Made by a program: the position numbers and the translations under genes
NCBI RefSeq assembly: GCF_018139145.2
Contig: NC_059478.1
Location: forward strand, 27,559,001-27,623,000
Source of the DNA: Gymnogyps californianus
Lineage: Eukaryota; Chordata; Aves; Accipitriformes; Cathartidae
DNA length: 64,000 nt
Direction of reading: 5' to 3'
Shown here: positions 40,801 to 55,800 of the stretch, in pieces
How positions within the stretch are numbered: position 1 is the first letter of the stretch
Layout of the letters: every line of letters starts with the position of its first letter
The notes under the pieces: model-generated
Told to the model about the DNA's origin: nothing
The model's input: the letters and a program-made list of their open reading frames with translations, nothing else
Databases searched by the model: none

Positions 40801-43800
40801 GCTTCCCAAAAAACAATGTGTAAACAACAGCACTTCAGAGTACTCACTTCGGCTTTCTTGGGTCGGTAGCTGCCGAGAAGAGAAGGATCTGGAGAAAGAA
40901 AAAAGGTGCATCCCAGAACAAATTCAAAAGAAAATCCAAATGTCCTAAATTTTATGAAACCTTTTACAAAATAGCTTACCTCTCCTCCCAGACAGTACTA
41001 AAGCAATTTATTATTATCATTATACATTGTGAAATTCTAAACAGTCTCCTCAGAATATTTCAGGAAATCATTTTCTTAAGCTGAAAACAATGACTTCACG
41101 TTTAATGGAATACAATATTTATAATAATGAATCAGCGTACGCACCGTCTTCTGCATAGACAGAAGTGGCATATTTTGTTAAGCTATTAATTGCCTAAATC
41201 AATATAAAATCAAGCTCTACCATTCCCAAAAATTCTCATGTACATTACACTACCTTACTAATCTTCTCTGAACAAGCTTCCCTGTGACCACCTCTTCCTC
41301 CTCCTATCACCTCTTCATTCCTTCCCTCACCACTGACCCACAAACACGAGTACAAAGCCCATGGAAACATATGTGGGGAAATTATTAGGTCCACACCAGG
41401 TTAGGATGTTTCACTCATGTCAGTACGCACCTCATCCCTGAGGGTCTGACGTTAAATTATGTCTGCCTTCTTGATCAGTTATATCAGTCTGTACTGAACA
41501 ACCCTCACACTGTCACCCAAGCCCAAAGAGGTACTTCTATGCTGTACAGCAATGTAAAGACACCCCTCTGTTAGCTACCTGCACGAAAGTAAAAAAGGAC
41601 TAAACTGTACTGTCAGTATTAAGATTTCTAATCCTAGGAATCTGGTTTTTTTCAGAAGTTACAGTTAAGCCTCAAGACACAGGCAGGTGACCAGTGAATC
41701 CTCTGGATATTAACAGTGAGGTAGATGTTGGTCTAACCACTGGCCAGAAACCACCAACTCATTTCCTTAAGTATGCAATGGTACCAGATGATAATAGGTC
41801 TGTTACATTATCCAGCTACTACAGATTGGTAAGTATGACCCCAAAGGGAATGTGAAACCTTTAAAATCCTGCACCCAGTGCTACTACAAAGAACAAATGT
41901 AAAATAACAAGTTCATAATGATTTGCTATATAACAATTTATAATTAGTGAGGAGGCGCAATAAAAGTGAGGCAGAGCACACATAACAAACAAATACTGAT
42001 GAGACTCATTAAAATCCTCATATTGCCAAACATATGCAATAAAATCAAGTTTTAGGGTACTTCCTTAAATTTCTGGTCCCACACCTTTTATTAAACCCTC
42101 ACTTACTGATACCAATGAATGCCGAAGCAGATATTGGAGCACATCCTGGATGCTCATTAATAATGGTAAGTCACTGATCCACTACTCACTAATACTGCTG
42201 AAATAAACATTATTCATTTTTGAAGCAACAGAGCCCTTGAACTTCAAAATGATCAATACTCCAAACCTGATCAACACACCCACAGACTGTGGTGCAATTT
42301 GCTCCACTATCCAACTCATCAAAAGAAGTGGAGTGAAACAGAGTGCCCGCCTGGGCTTTGGTATTTTTTACTCCTACTTTCATATCATGTAGAACTATGT
42401 TCCAAGTTTCATGAGGTCAAGAACTATTCAAAACCACCTTTTTCAGCAGTAGCTTATTCAGTATTCTTTCTATTCCTAGGAAGAAAGAACAGCTTTTTAT
42501 CCATTATAGACTGACTTTTTTATAGCAAATAAAAAAACAAAACAAAAACCCCAAACCAAAATAACCTCACTAAACTACTGCAGAAAACAAAAGCATTAAT
42601 GAGATATATAGTAGAAAATACTGACCATGGTCTACCTTGGTCCAGGCTTCCGCTGCGCTTTCTCGTGTGGGACACCAGGTATGAAGTTTAATACCAGGAC
42701 TTAGTTGTTCAACCTGAAGCAAAAATACTGTTAAAATGCTCAGTATCAGATGTATCAATTCCTATTTTTTTCTGTTTTCATTCATAAGATCACATCTAGT
42801 CCTTTCTGAAATTTTATTCTTATTTAAATACTATTTAAAACTATTTTCACAACACTTTGCTCATATTATGTGTATTATTAGCGTTACTGTGCATAAACAA
42901 AAACAGTGCTAGAAAGGTCTAGAAAACTCTGAATATCATATTGCTCAAAGAAAAAAATGCAGATAGTTTCTCCTTCATCTATAACATCTGCAGTCTTTTT
43001 AAACAATTCTTGGTATCTCATATTTATTCCAAACAGTTCAGATCTCACCAAGAGAGATCTGAATCTCTTCCTAATTAAAAAAGTTACATTTAACATAATC
43101 TAATTTTAATCTTCATGTAACACAAAATCTCCAGGCCAAAAGACTCCTCAGCAGTAAAGATGCCCTAAATGGAGCATTCTCAATCTAGACAGGCCATGAC
43201 AGTCAGGATATGGTACATTAAGAGACAAGCTTTTTCCTTGTCTGTACAAACATAACCAAGCAATCAAAATCAATAATCAGTGTTTAAAGATGCTATAATT
43301 AAACTGTGAACTTCACCTGTAGATCAAAAACCAGAAGAATTGGTTAAAAGGAGTTAAAAGAAAAATATCTGAGAGAGATAAACAGTAGGTTGATGAATGA
43401 TTAATGGCTTATTAAGGCTAATCTGAACTTCTAAAAGGTACCTATACGTAGAATAAGACTTGGAAAAGAATTCTAAAATTTGACAAGATATTATTAATTC
43501 ATTTGTACATAAACTAGAAAAAAAACTAAATAAAGTGAGAAGCAAATTAATTAAACACTAAATTATCTCAATGGCTGTGACGAGTGTCCAGAATTGTAGA
43601 CAAATCATAATGTCATAGCACAGAATCAGAACAATCCCATTTCTGCCCCTACACATTCAAAGTGGTTTTCTAAAAATAAAGGATTGTTGCAATCATAAGA
43701 AAAATTAAGGGAAAAAAAAAAAAGAGAATATGATCCTCCAAGAGGCTGGGAAATCTGGCCCCTTCGTATTAAAGCACTTAAACACAGTCTCTTTAAAGTA

Positions 43801-46800
43801 CCACCTAATTTCAGAACAATTTTTCACGTATGGTTAGCAAAAAGTCCTTATGCGGGTACTAAAGTCAGGTTGGTTATGAACTCTAAGTCAAAGTGTTAGA
43901 GATGTAGCTCTGAGCAAAGGAAGTGTTTCAAAGATCATAGGATGCCAACATAAAAAAAGTTGAAAGAGAGGAAGTATAAGTGTTCATAATGTGACTAGAC
44001 ATTCTTTCTTTAAGGTCTTATTCAGGAATTTTTAATACCAATATCAATTACTTCCAAGCTGAATTTATACACCTATTATCCTGTCTAGTGCGCTGAAAGA
44101 AAAGAAATGGGGCCTCAGAGAATTTAACCAAGATATTCATGAAAGAATTTGATCTTTGTCTGTTACTAATGCGGATAAAAGAAATTTTATTTTAGTTAAT
44201 TTTACATTTAAATCACTATGTGACAGACTGTTAAGGAGAGAAAAATTATTCATCTAAACTAAGAGCTGAATGAATTTTTTGAGCAGTATTTAGTAAAAGA
44301 ACAATATTTGATCTGAGCTTAAGCTGGAAGCACTTTGGAGAGAATACAAACCCGTCTAACTACAAATGGAGGTTTATCAGTTTCTCTTCTGAATTCGTAA
44401 GGACCAAGGTTTAAATGGGCCAGTCGTTGCCTGGCTTCTTCTGATAGCTCACACATTCGTCTTTTCGTGTATGGAGATGGAGAACGTGATTTAGAAGCTA
44501 TTGTAGGCTGCTCGTAGTTCTTTGGTGCTAAGCTGTGCCTGCTTTTCTCAGGTGAAAGAGTATTTTTCTTTGGTAACTTTGTTTGCAATTTTCCATTTGG
44601 GGTTGAGTGATGTACCCTATTCAAATCACCCTAAAGTGAAAAAGAGAAATTATCTGGTTTGTCAGCATGCAGAACAACGATCACTGAAAATAATACAAAC
44701 AGAGAACTAATAATTTTAACAGAAATAGATGCCATGTCAGCTGAAGTTCCTCTCACAAAACTATAATCAAACAGCAATTTAAAAAACAACAATGTATTTA
44801 CCATTTTCTCTGAAACCAGAAGGAGGTTAAAACACACATTACTACATGTTAGATGTTAAGGTTAAGGGTCTGATACGTACCCAATTAGCTTTCTCACACA
44901 GTGTACAGGACTGTAAAAAATTAAATTGAAATTTGTCACAAGTTCATTTAACACAAACCTTACCTGGGTTGGACATACACAGATTTGAAGCATTTTTTCA
45001 TCTGTTTAAACCTTTTTTTTAACCTTTTAAAATTCTTACCATTTAAAATAAAATACATAAATTAAAATAGAAGCCTATTTAATAGTTTAAATTATATGCA
45101 TTTAGAGTTGCCTAAAGCCTCACAAGAAGTGTAATTACATTCTCTGAAATTTATATTTTCTTGGATCATGGTGAATTTACTAGTTCTTTAAAGAGTTATA
45201 ATCAAGAAGCTATGTTTAGGAAAAAAAGCCACTCCCCCCCCAAACAAACCCAAAAAACTTTAAAGACTATCTTCCAAAGATCCTCTCAAATCGTGTGAAT
45301 ACTTTTGCAAAAGAAGAGGCAAAGCAGCTGTTTGTTTGTACAACTGGCACTTGACATCCAAAATATGGATTTTGTAGCTAAAACTTATAAAAATCCCACC
45401 ATTATCAAATATTGCCTTAGAAGTCTATCTCTTAAAATACCTACATACAGCAGAATAAAGAAAAGTGGAGGACCAACCAACCTCACCACCTCCCTTCCCA
45501 CAACATAGGATAGGGGTGGTGCTGCTGTAGTTTTTGTTGTTGTTACCAGCAAAGCCTACCTAACAATCAGGACTGACACCCCCCTCAAGTAACTATTAAC
45601 TTCTTCAGTGACCGATTTCAAATTCTGGGAAACTGTTTCCAACACTGAAGTTTTGTTTGAAATACATTATCATTTCTTTGTAATTCCCGACATTAAATGA
45701 GCATTCAATTACTCTACAAGCTTTATAGGTCAAGGCACTCTAGATTATCCAACTCTTATCAGGCTACTTAGTCAGCAGCATGTTTTAACTTTGAATACCG
45801 CAGTATAGATAATTAGGCTTTTTGGTCAAATTTGGCCCAAATTCACAGGTTATAAAAGATAAAAAAATAATGGTATAGCAAGACTTTTCTTCCTCTTAGA
45901 AATTCTTTTTCAAGCCTGAGGAAGTTGACATTAGTCTTAAATCTGAATGTTGCATGCACTACTTCAGTTCAGAGGAACCCAGAAACAAAATGTGCAGCTT
46001 AAGCCTTCAAGCCTTTCTTTTCCCTCTACACTCAACAATGAATGAGGCTGAGGTTGTGTGTTTGTTTTGCATCAATATAGTTTGAATCTGGCACCACACA
46101 GACTATTCATGCCACTGTCTTTCTCATGCCTGTACTAGCACTTTTGCAGCTGGTAGTGAGCCAGACTATGGAACTGGCCCAAACAAAACCTAACCTAATT
46201 CTCTAAGATTAATTTCAATTTCACCAGAAGTAGGCTGTGCTTCTTCTGGCTTACACCAATCGTGAAACTAGACCTTCACTGCAACACATGCAAATTTGAT
46301 ATGCCATTCATAACATATTAAATAGTTTTAAGGACATTTTATATTTTAAATCAAACTGTCCTTATTGAAGTCACCTTCAGTGAAGTTAGTTTTCTGACAA
46401 TGACAATTTTCACTGATTTTTTTATTCTTTATCTAAGTGTCTCAATACATTTTGTTAGCTAAATTTGGAAGAAACTTCTCAGTGAACTAATTAGCAATGC
46501 CACAAACAGGTCAAAGTCACCTAAGCCTCTTTGCACGCAAGCCTTCCTGACAACCATTCCATTTTAATGATGCTGCACCATTTTTCAATAATACAGCAAA
46601 AAAAGGAGGACATAAGAGTAACTTTACGTGACAGCTTGTGCCAGGAAACCCAACCAAAACTCCAAACTGTGAGACCAGAGAAGAGTGCTACCAAATGAAC
46701 AAACACATCAGAGGGGGCTTTTTTCCCCCCAGTCTCTTCAGCTACTTCACCTTTAACTTTGCTCATTGCAGAAGCAGCATTTCCAGATCAATATTGATGA

Positions 46801-49800
46801 CAGCCTTTTCAACAAAAATCTTCATTTCCATTACTGTTACTGATATTGTTATGTAAAACAATTAAATTAATTGGTTTGTTTTTGATAATGTACCTTCTCT
46901 GACTTTACCTAGCTTTCTTTGTCCTTAATTTTAAGTGTCAGTAAGAAATGGTGAGAAGGCATCTTCCCACCTACAAATACACCAGGGATTGACACTTCAG
47001 CTGATCATAGAACATAGCAGCTGATAATTGTTTCAGATTCAAGGAACTCTCAGCATTTACTGTCATGCACCAAACCCACTCTTTACTCATACTTGATTAA
47101 AAATTTAATCAAGTTGTCAAGCACCCATGATAACTGCTTTAACCACAACAAAAGAATGAGAAAAGTTTGAAGTGAGCAGCACATGCAAAAATTGGAACCA
47201 AGGCTATCAATATTAAATCTAGAAATTAAATTGCAAACAATTAAATTATGCTAACCTGTATGTGACTCTTTCCTGAGCTTAACAGACTTTCTGTAATAAG
47301 GGAGCTTGTAGAAAATCTCAATTTTGGTGCAATTCCCTAGAAGAGAGACAATAATTGAACATCAAGCTCCAACTCAAGATAAAGGGTATCAAAGAAGTAA
47401 ATGTCACCTAATGTAACAAACCATTCCTAATTTTCAGCCATTTCCTTTGTTAATTTCAGCCTTTAATAAAGATAATTAGAAAAGACAGAACAGCAATGGT
47501 AAATGTCAAGATGCTAACATTTGCATTTCCGACAATTCAATTACAGATGATTATATTGCTTTTGTACAACAATTAAGGTCTGACTTTTATTTCAATACAT
47601 TTCTTTGTCAAAAGCACTTTTAAAGATTTTTCATGTCATGCTATGTAGCATCAATAAAAATTCCAGTCATGGTCTAGAATTTTCATCAACGCTAACTTTG
47701 GAAACTTATTCATAACTAGTCTCAATTGTGCAATCTTTTTTGTAAAAACATTTTGAAAATTAGTCAACTACACTGCAAATAACTATTGATTTGTAACAGT
47801 ATGATTAAGAATCCCTTTATTCTGTAACCATTAGAGCAAAGTCTAATTTCTGTGGATTGTCCCCCATGTTCTATAACCATGTTCCACTTCCTCTCAGTCC
47901 CCTCTTACACATGTGGCTGGCAAGAGGCAGCCCTAGTTTGACCAGTTTGGAATCAGTGGGGTCCAACTGGGCCTCCTGGTCAACCAGCACACATGAACTA
48001 ATGGCTAGCAGGTCCCTCTGTCTTCACATAGCTAACAGTTTCTGTTCAACTCATCTTCTTTTACTGCAGCCATGTCTAGAAACATAATACCTCTGAGAGC
48101 TCTATTTCCTGTTAAATTTAGCTAGAATTGGCCAACGTATACAAAATTTACTGGGTGTAAATGGCAGAGATTATGACACACAAGTGTTATTTCCCAAAAC
48201 AGCAACATTAAAAAAGGCATAAAAAAACCTAAAGGCCACATATGCTATAAACAAGTTGGAATCATCTACGTGCATCTTACACAGCTCTACAGAAACAAAA
48301 AGAGAATCAAGTGTCCCTAGAAATTTCTACCCTCTCCTCTTTCAACACGGACAGAGTTTGCTGCCCTGAGGCATCTGCATGCATGGGCATTTGTGCACAT
48401 GAACGCACAAATCACTGAGAAACAAAAAGGAGCTGGTCTGTTTGTGACTCTGCCCCACAGTCTTAAGAATTAGCAGGAACTTCATGAGTGAAGTCTACTG
48501 CTGAACCAACCTGCCTAAACACACACTGATTTCCCGTAAGGGAATATGATCTGGCCCCAGGTTAGATTATGGAAATGAAATGACAAAAATGCCAAGAAAG
48601 CTCAGTCATAGCAATTAATAGAGTCCAGGATTCAATCAAGTTAAGTTATGGCATATAAAAGAGATTTTAAAGCTGACCGTCTTTAATCAACTCATTTTTA
48701 TTACTAATGAATCGTCAAGTGCTATCAACAATTTAAAAAAGGACACATCAGAATTAGTAAGTCTTCTATAAAAGGCAACAACAGAGCACCTACTGCTCTT
48801 ACAGAGACTGGGAATGATTACAGAATTGTTAAATGCTCATAGCTAAAAAATTACACAAAACCATGGTTTCTTCAGAGAAATGGTCTGTGGAGAGGGAATA
48901 CAGGATGGCACTCGCATACATACGCATGGGTATGTCAAAAGTAACTTATAGGCCAAAAACAATCAGAGGAGTTCCATTTTCTGCAGTTCCCAAACTAGGG
49001 ATTGCTGAAGGATATTCAATATAGTATTAGGTAAAGACTGCTGTATAGTTCCAAACATATCTGTAAGTGAAAATCCAGCCAGAAATTTTTTGGGATCTAT
49101 TCTTCTGCCTCCGGCTTAGTGGTGTCTCCAGCCCTGAGCAGGCTTGTCAGTCCTTCTGTACCAGTCATTAAAGAGCAGTGATATGGACATAATATTAATT
49201 TTATCATAGAAAAACTGTAAAGGTGTTTCATATTTAGAAACAAGTTAGAAAACAAGTCTAATATGTGCTTTTGACTGTAAGGAGCATGAGTACAAGTCTG
49301 TAGCTTAAAAAAGTGTATATGAATATAATAGAAGGTCTTGTATTGGTATGCTAATGAAAGATAGCATAACTAAAAAGAAACTGTTTTAAGTAACATGGCA
49401 AATACTGTATGAGAGTGGGGAATGGAGATAAGAACGTCTGTAAGAAGCCACCACCAGTCAAGGCTTAAACATATTCTGAAAGGCAAGGGTTGCAGAGAGA
49501 TACAGAATAGCCAGCAAAAGCCTCCAACACTGGACCAGGAGAGATAACTCGAGGCACGTCTTGTATGCGTATTGTGTTTGTAAGCCTCATAAGACATTTA
49601 GCCAGAGACATTATCAGCCAAGTGCCAGATTTCTGGAGGAGTTCTGATCCTCTCAGCTTGGGATTCCTTCCAACTGGCAGATTAGCAGTGTTAATCAGAC
49701 ACTGCTTGTCACTGCCTATCTGAACTCCACGACCATAACCTTGCTGTTGCTACCTTTATTTTTTTAATAAAAGACAAATTTATTGGGAATCAAAGTGCCA

Positions 49801-52800
49801 CTGAAGCACAGCTGTCAGTCAAAAATACTCAACATCTCAGCTAGCTATAAATAACTTTTCATGTGGGAAGAACATGGCTTGACTAGCATAGGAATAACGT
49901 GAGGGTTCTCATGACCTTGTTGTTACGACCCGGACCGGACAGACCAGAGGGCCGTAGAGGTTCTGGGATTCCCCCGGGCTAAATTAAGGTGAAACGACAC
50001 CAAACGATCACTTTGAACGCTTTATTCGAACAATCCAAACTGCGGAAGGCATAACAGTGGGCAGCGTGGGTTGCAGCAAAACGTTCACAAGAAGAGAGAA
50101 AAGAGAGGAATAAGAAAAAAAAAAGAAAAGAAAGAGGGGGGGAAAGAAAACAGATAAGTCACCACCCTTGGATCCCGCGATGTCGGCGACGAGCGTGGCA
50201 ATCCTCCGGTGATGGGCGCGCGCCCGGCTCTTTGCAGTTGTGTCTTTTATAGTCTAAATCTCCGTCCACAGTCACGCCTCTTGAAAACTTATATGGGTTC
50301 ATTCTAGACAGTTCTCAACATATATGGTAGTGTTCCAGAGGGTTCTTCACCTACTGAGCATGTGCAGCCCATTGGGGTGGTGGTCTTAGGGACTTTCCAA
50401 GGAGCTACAAGCCCCCTCCTCAGATAAGCTTTGTGTGGCCTCTGGCCATATGTGGTGGGTTACCAGGCTGGTTCTGCCAGAACACAGGACTGCACACCCT
50501 CCGGCACACCCCCTGTGTCCATGCCAGCCAACTTCCTGCTAATGGCCCTCTTCCTTATGCAGACCTCTACAATGTTTGAGACATTGACAGACATTAACTC
50601 TTTCAGTCCCTCACACCACCCCGTGGCTCAAACATTGTCCATACAATCCTCGTCCAGGGTGGCGACTTCACAGACAGCAGAAGGAGGAAACACAAGGTAA
50701 GAGTAACAAGAATAGGCAAAACAGGAACCCACAGCCCTAACATTATAACAATATTCAAAAGTTACTTTCCCTAACGTCTTCTTCGACCGTTGTGATCCGT
50801 ACTTGACGAATAGATGTAATGGGGGATAGCAAGCGAGAGATCATACATCTGCCTATTGCAAGGCCCATTATCAAAAATAAAAATCCACACAGTATCATGA
50901 GACCAATGTTTACAAGCCATTTTCCCCAACCTGTAAGTCCCAGTGAGCCTGCAAGAGAGGTGAGCCAAGTTTTCGGATCCCAGCCGTTAAACCGATCCTT
51001 GGGCTGCATCGCTTGAAAAAGTTCTCCGGTTTTCTCTGTTACCTCTCTCATCTTCTCTCGCGCTTCTTCTATGGTGGTAGTTGCATTGTGTATGGTGAGA
51101 CAGCATTCTCCATCGGTGAGATTTAACATTCCACATACACCTTGCTCCTTTAACAATAACATATCTAAAGCTAATCTGTTTTGCAAAGCCATTTTAGACA
51201 CTTGTTGAACCTGTAAATTTGTTTCCCCGAAAGCATAACGGGTCCAATTGCTTAGGACGTGTACTTGCCAGGTCAGATTTTCTAAAACGAATTGGTGCCT
51301 TTTAAGGGTCACATATGGGGTAAATATATTCTCCAACATCAGAGATGTTGTCATGCCCCAGGTGTAATAATCAGGCACCTGAACTCCATGCACTGCCCAC
51401 TCAGGTCGCGTCTTGGGTCCATCACTTTCCCGGCGCCTTCTGTTATGATGGGGCACTGAGAAATTGAACACTTTAGAAGGGCACATTGTTGGAACGCCGA
51501 TGGTACAGCGTAAACCTGCCATTTCGTGTACATGCAGGTGTGAGTACATTTTCCCATTCGAACATGCCCAAAAGGTGCCCTGAGGGGATGGATATCTCAT
51601 AGTGGAGCACGTTAATGGGTCATAGGATTTAGTTACTCCGATTCCTCCTTTCCACACAAGGTTCCACTTGGTTTCGTGGGTAAGTGTGACTCCACATTTT
51701 AATGCAGTTTTTCGACTGGTAATGGGCCCTTTACACCTGGGGTCTCTACGTTTAAATCCTGGTACCGGAAAACCCCAGCAAGTACACATATCCCGAATGA
51801 AAGTTCGCAATTCTGAGACATACCATGTTTCTATAGGGTCCCATGTTAACGATTCACAACCAATGGTCCGTGAACAGGTCATTAAGGGGGTGTTCTTATA
51901 GGGTAGGGGATCTATTTCCTGCGCATCAATTATATTGTCTGGATCAAGTAAAGCATGCTTAAGGGACCAAGCGTATTCATAGCGAGAACGATTCTGGTGG
52001 GCATAGCTACCCCATCTGCGAGGAATTTGAATACACCAACCTGGGGATAGCGGAACATTATATTCATGTTGTAGGGGTTCACCGTGAGGGGGAGGGTCCC
52101 ACCAACGTACCAGATTACAAGGGATCTCCTCCTCCCGGGGACACCACTTCGAATTCAGTACAGACATGCAAGGGAGTTGCACTTCCTGGGGACATGCTGT
52201 CCAACCCTCTCGGGCTGCAAGGGTAGCACTCATAGTTCCTATGCAGAGCTGTTGCTTCCAGCATGTAGCCTTCCACATATCCCTCCAGGTCGTGTTAACT
52301 GGAAACTTATAGGCTACCGGAGAGGGTATGTAGTCAGCTTCCCACCCCAGAGAAGGTGCGTAGTCAATTCCCCACAAACATTGTTCCTTCCAGAGAGTAT
52401 TCTGAATACACTTTTGGTTTAACATTTCTAATTTTGAATTTAACACTCGTGAGAGATTTAACCAAATAACGGCAAATTTGAGACCCTCTGACGCGGACGT
52501 AGGGAGGTCCACGCAAAACCCTTGGTCTGTCCGATTCCAGATTCGGACGAAACCAGTAATCAATTCCCATGCCAGGTTGGGTTGGTTATTCAGATTCCCC
52601 GTTGATTGAGACAAGATTATACATTCACAAAGTAAGAATATAAACTTTCCCCACACCATCTATTCCCTAATAAAGAACAGCAACGGGCCTAACAGGATCA
52701 GGCAAACAATGCAAAGAATGACCCGCTGAACAACTGAAACCCTAAGTGCCACGATGGGCTTCTGTCAACCTGTAATACATATATTAGAAAGACGGGATTA

Positions 52801-55800
52801 TCCATCGGGTGTGAATGCGATGGTCTTTCCCGTGGGCGTCAGTAGCCACCCATGTGTAAAGATTCAGTGGGGTTTTTAGAGTGAGGGGTACTTCCCCTAT
52901 AGTTGGCAGATCAGCCAAAACTGGCTGTCCCGGATAATGGAGGGGTTTTTCTGGGTCTTCATCTTCCCTTTTTCCCGGCAGTGAAGAGGGGGGTTTCGGA
53001 CAGAAAGCAGTGAGTTTGGGACATCCGTTCTTTCCCCACCTGTTATTAACTTTTGCCACAGCGTCCGGGAGCCGTGCAGGCCACCCAGCACTGTGCAACT
53101 TGAGAGCATGTTTTAATAACCCATTCGTTCTTTCTACTATCCCGTTAGCCTGGGGATAGTAAGGGGTATGAAATGTCCATTGAACTCCTTCATCCTTTGC
53201 CCATTCTTGAACCACCCCGGCAGTGAAGTGGCTGCCATTGTCAGATTGGATAGATTTAGGTTTGGGTAGGTAACTGAACCATCGCTTTAACACTTTTACC
53301 GTATTTTCCCCGGTAGCTCGTGCCACTGCTTCGGCTTGAACAAGGCCGGAGACGACTTCTACCCCAACCAAAATATACTGTTTTCCCTCTGATTTTTTGA
53401 AAGGACCTATGTAATCTACTTGCCAAGTTTCCCAGAGACCCTTTCCGTCCCGTAAGTGGAGAGGGGGTCCTTGCAAGGGATGCCGCTCTAATCGGGTGCG
53501 GCACTGACTGCAAGCAGAAGTGATCGTGTTACACAGTTCCCGAGTTACAGGCCAGCCTCTGCTACCAGCCTCCCTGAAAAGATCTTTAACTCCTGAATGA
53601 CCGCGTCTCACGTGTAACCACTCCAGCAGGCGCTCCCACTCTTTTTCTTCGGCTTCCACTGCCATTGGAGCTAAACGTGTCAGCGAATCTACCTGATTGT
53701 TCCAAATATGGGCTGGGTGATCCCCCCTCTGGTGTGCGGCTACCCATCCCACCAAGAAAGTCCCCTGTTTAGCAACCTCTAATATTTCCTCCCACCTTTC
53801 CCTCTGCCACACGGGTATGCGATTAACTTCCCATTGATTCTGTTCCCAGAAGGGGAGCCACTCGGTACATCCTTTGAATACAGCATATGAATCTGTGTAA
53901 ATAAAAGTCGATTCTTTGTTCTCAGCTTCTCTTTTAATCACACTCCACACTGCCACCAACTCCCCCACCTGAGCACTTCCCTCCCCTTCCGTTATAATCC
54001 GCTCCCCCGAATCAACATGTAAGGCTACTGCCCGATATTTCCACACCTTTCCCTCCCTTTTTGAGGACGCATCAGTAAACCACACATTTTTCAAATGAGG
54101 TTCAAATGGAGGAGCTGGTTTTATAAGGGAAGGAGGGGTATCCTGGTTGGATTGGCTATCAGGTGGCTCCTGTATTTGGAGTACCTTAAGTGCCCCTTCT
54201 TCTACCCTTCGTGCATGACAATAGTGATCTAATTGCGCATACCATTTCCTGACTGTTTCTCGCTGTGCAACCCCCGCCGGGGGTGGGGTCCCAGCCAGCA
54301 CTGGCTTCAGGACCTTAAAGGGCCCTCTCAAAATAATCGGTTGTTGCTTTGTGATTTTTTCAGCCTCCTGTAGGGCTAGATTAACTACAAAAAGACCCTT
54401 CTCCCAAATTGAATATCGTTTTTCAGCATCTTTGAAGCTTCTCGAGTAGAACCCGACAGGGCGAGTTGGTCCTTCAGGTCCACGCTGCCACATGTGTATT
54501 GATAGGCCGTGGATGGCAAAGCCCCACTCAATATGGAGTGGATCAGTCGGGTGTATTGGCCCTAAAGCCTGGTATACCCCAGCCTCAAAGATCAATAGTT
54601 TTAAGGCTTCCTCATGGACAGGGGTCCACTCCCAAGAGGTCCTTTTCCTCGTCAGGTCATATAAAGGTCGAGCTATAATAGAAAAGTCCGGAATATGTTT
54701 TCTCCAGAATACCAGTAGGCCTAAAGCGTGTTGAAGCTCCCTTTTGTTACCAGGTGCTTTCACTTGCTGGAGGGTAGTTAAGGTCTCTGAGGGAATGCAC
54801 ACTGTTCCTCCCCTCCACCAGATGCCTAGAAATTTCACTTCAGGGGACGGGAGTTGTATTTTCCCTGTTGGAATCTGGAGTCCTAAATTTTCCAAATGGG
54901 TAATTATGTCTTCCTGAGTCCGTCCTACCATGGAAACATCAGGGCCACCGATTAGCACATCATCAATATACTGATATATTTTGACTCCTTCCCTGGGGGT
55001 AATTTGGGCAAGTTCCTGTGCTAAAGCATAATGGGCAATAGTCGGTGAATGACAATAGCCCTGGGGAAGGCGAGTGAATGTGTATTGTACACCTTCCCAT
55101 GTGAAAGCAAAACGCTCTCTGTCTGAGTCCTGCAGGGGAACCATAAAGAACATATCTTTTACATCAATGGTTGCCAAAATCGGGTGTGCTTGTTCCTGGA
55201 TGGTTGCGATTAGTTCTGCTATGTTTGGCACCGCGGCGGTTAAGGGGCCTGTATTGGCGTTTAGGTGCCGATAATCGACTGTTAGCCGCCATCTGCCGTC
55301 TGGCTTGCGGACAGGCCAAACGGGAGAATTATAGGGGGAATGTACAGGGATAATTATTCCCTTTTCTTTCAGGTCTGAAATCACAGGAGCAATCCCTTCT
55401 CTAGCTCCTAGAGGGAGAGGATAGGGTTTAACATTCACAACCTTAGACGGGGGTAATTCCGGCGCGGATTGTAACAGTCGCACCGTGACTGTCGGTAAAC
55501 CAAACACCCACTCTTTTCCCTTCGAGTCCACCCAAGCACGCCCTCGGAGCAAATCAAGTCCCAAGATGTTCGTCGGCAACCTCCCCAATATCATCAAAAC
55601 CTCTATCGGGGATTCGTCCCCAGGCAACCAGCATTTTACTCGAGCAGTCGATTGAGGTCTGGAATTTCCAAACACATCAGTAACCCAAATTCGCTTTTTA
55701 TCCGCCACTATCCCGTAGCGGTTAGCCACGTCCTCCCGGAGAGCCGACATCTGGGCTCCGGTATCTACTAAAAAGGTGACTGGAGTTTTAAAGGGACCCA

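Larger units (their letters stand above)
49921..50615 (-). repeat. 3' LTR of the provirus
   Basis: 695 bp, on the − strand TGTGAGGGACTG...GTCGTAACA, with TG/CA ends. It matches the 5' LTR with equal length and no difference found by eye. U3 runs down to about 50220, R contains a purine/pyrimidine-biased tract (50086–50152), and the poly(A) signal is at 50021–50026. As the downstream LTR in a gene's sense direction it could end host transcripts or start new ones toward exon d. Confidence 0.95.

Noticed and set aside
49921..50615. Chance that the two LTR copies are an assembly duplication
   Set aside because: Different flanks (env side versus host on one, host versus primer site on the other) and perfect CTTGT duplications fit a true provirus.
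50431..50700. Open frame across the 3' LTR, also at 58104–58316
   Set aside because: Antisense to the provirus within U3, repeated in both LTRs simply because they are identical. No sign of a gene.
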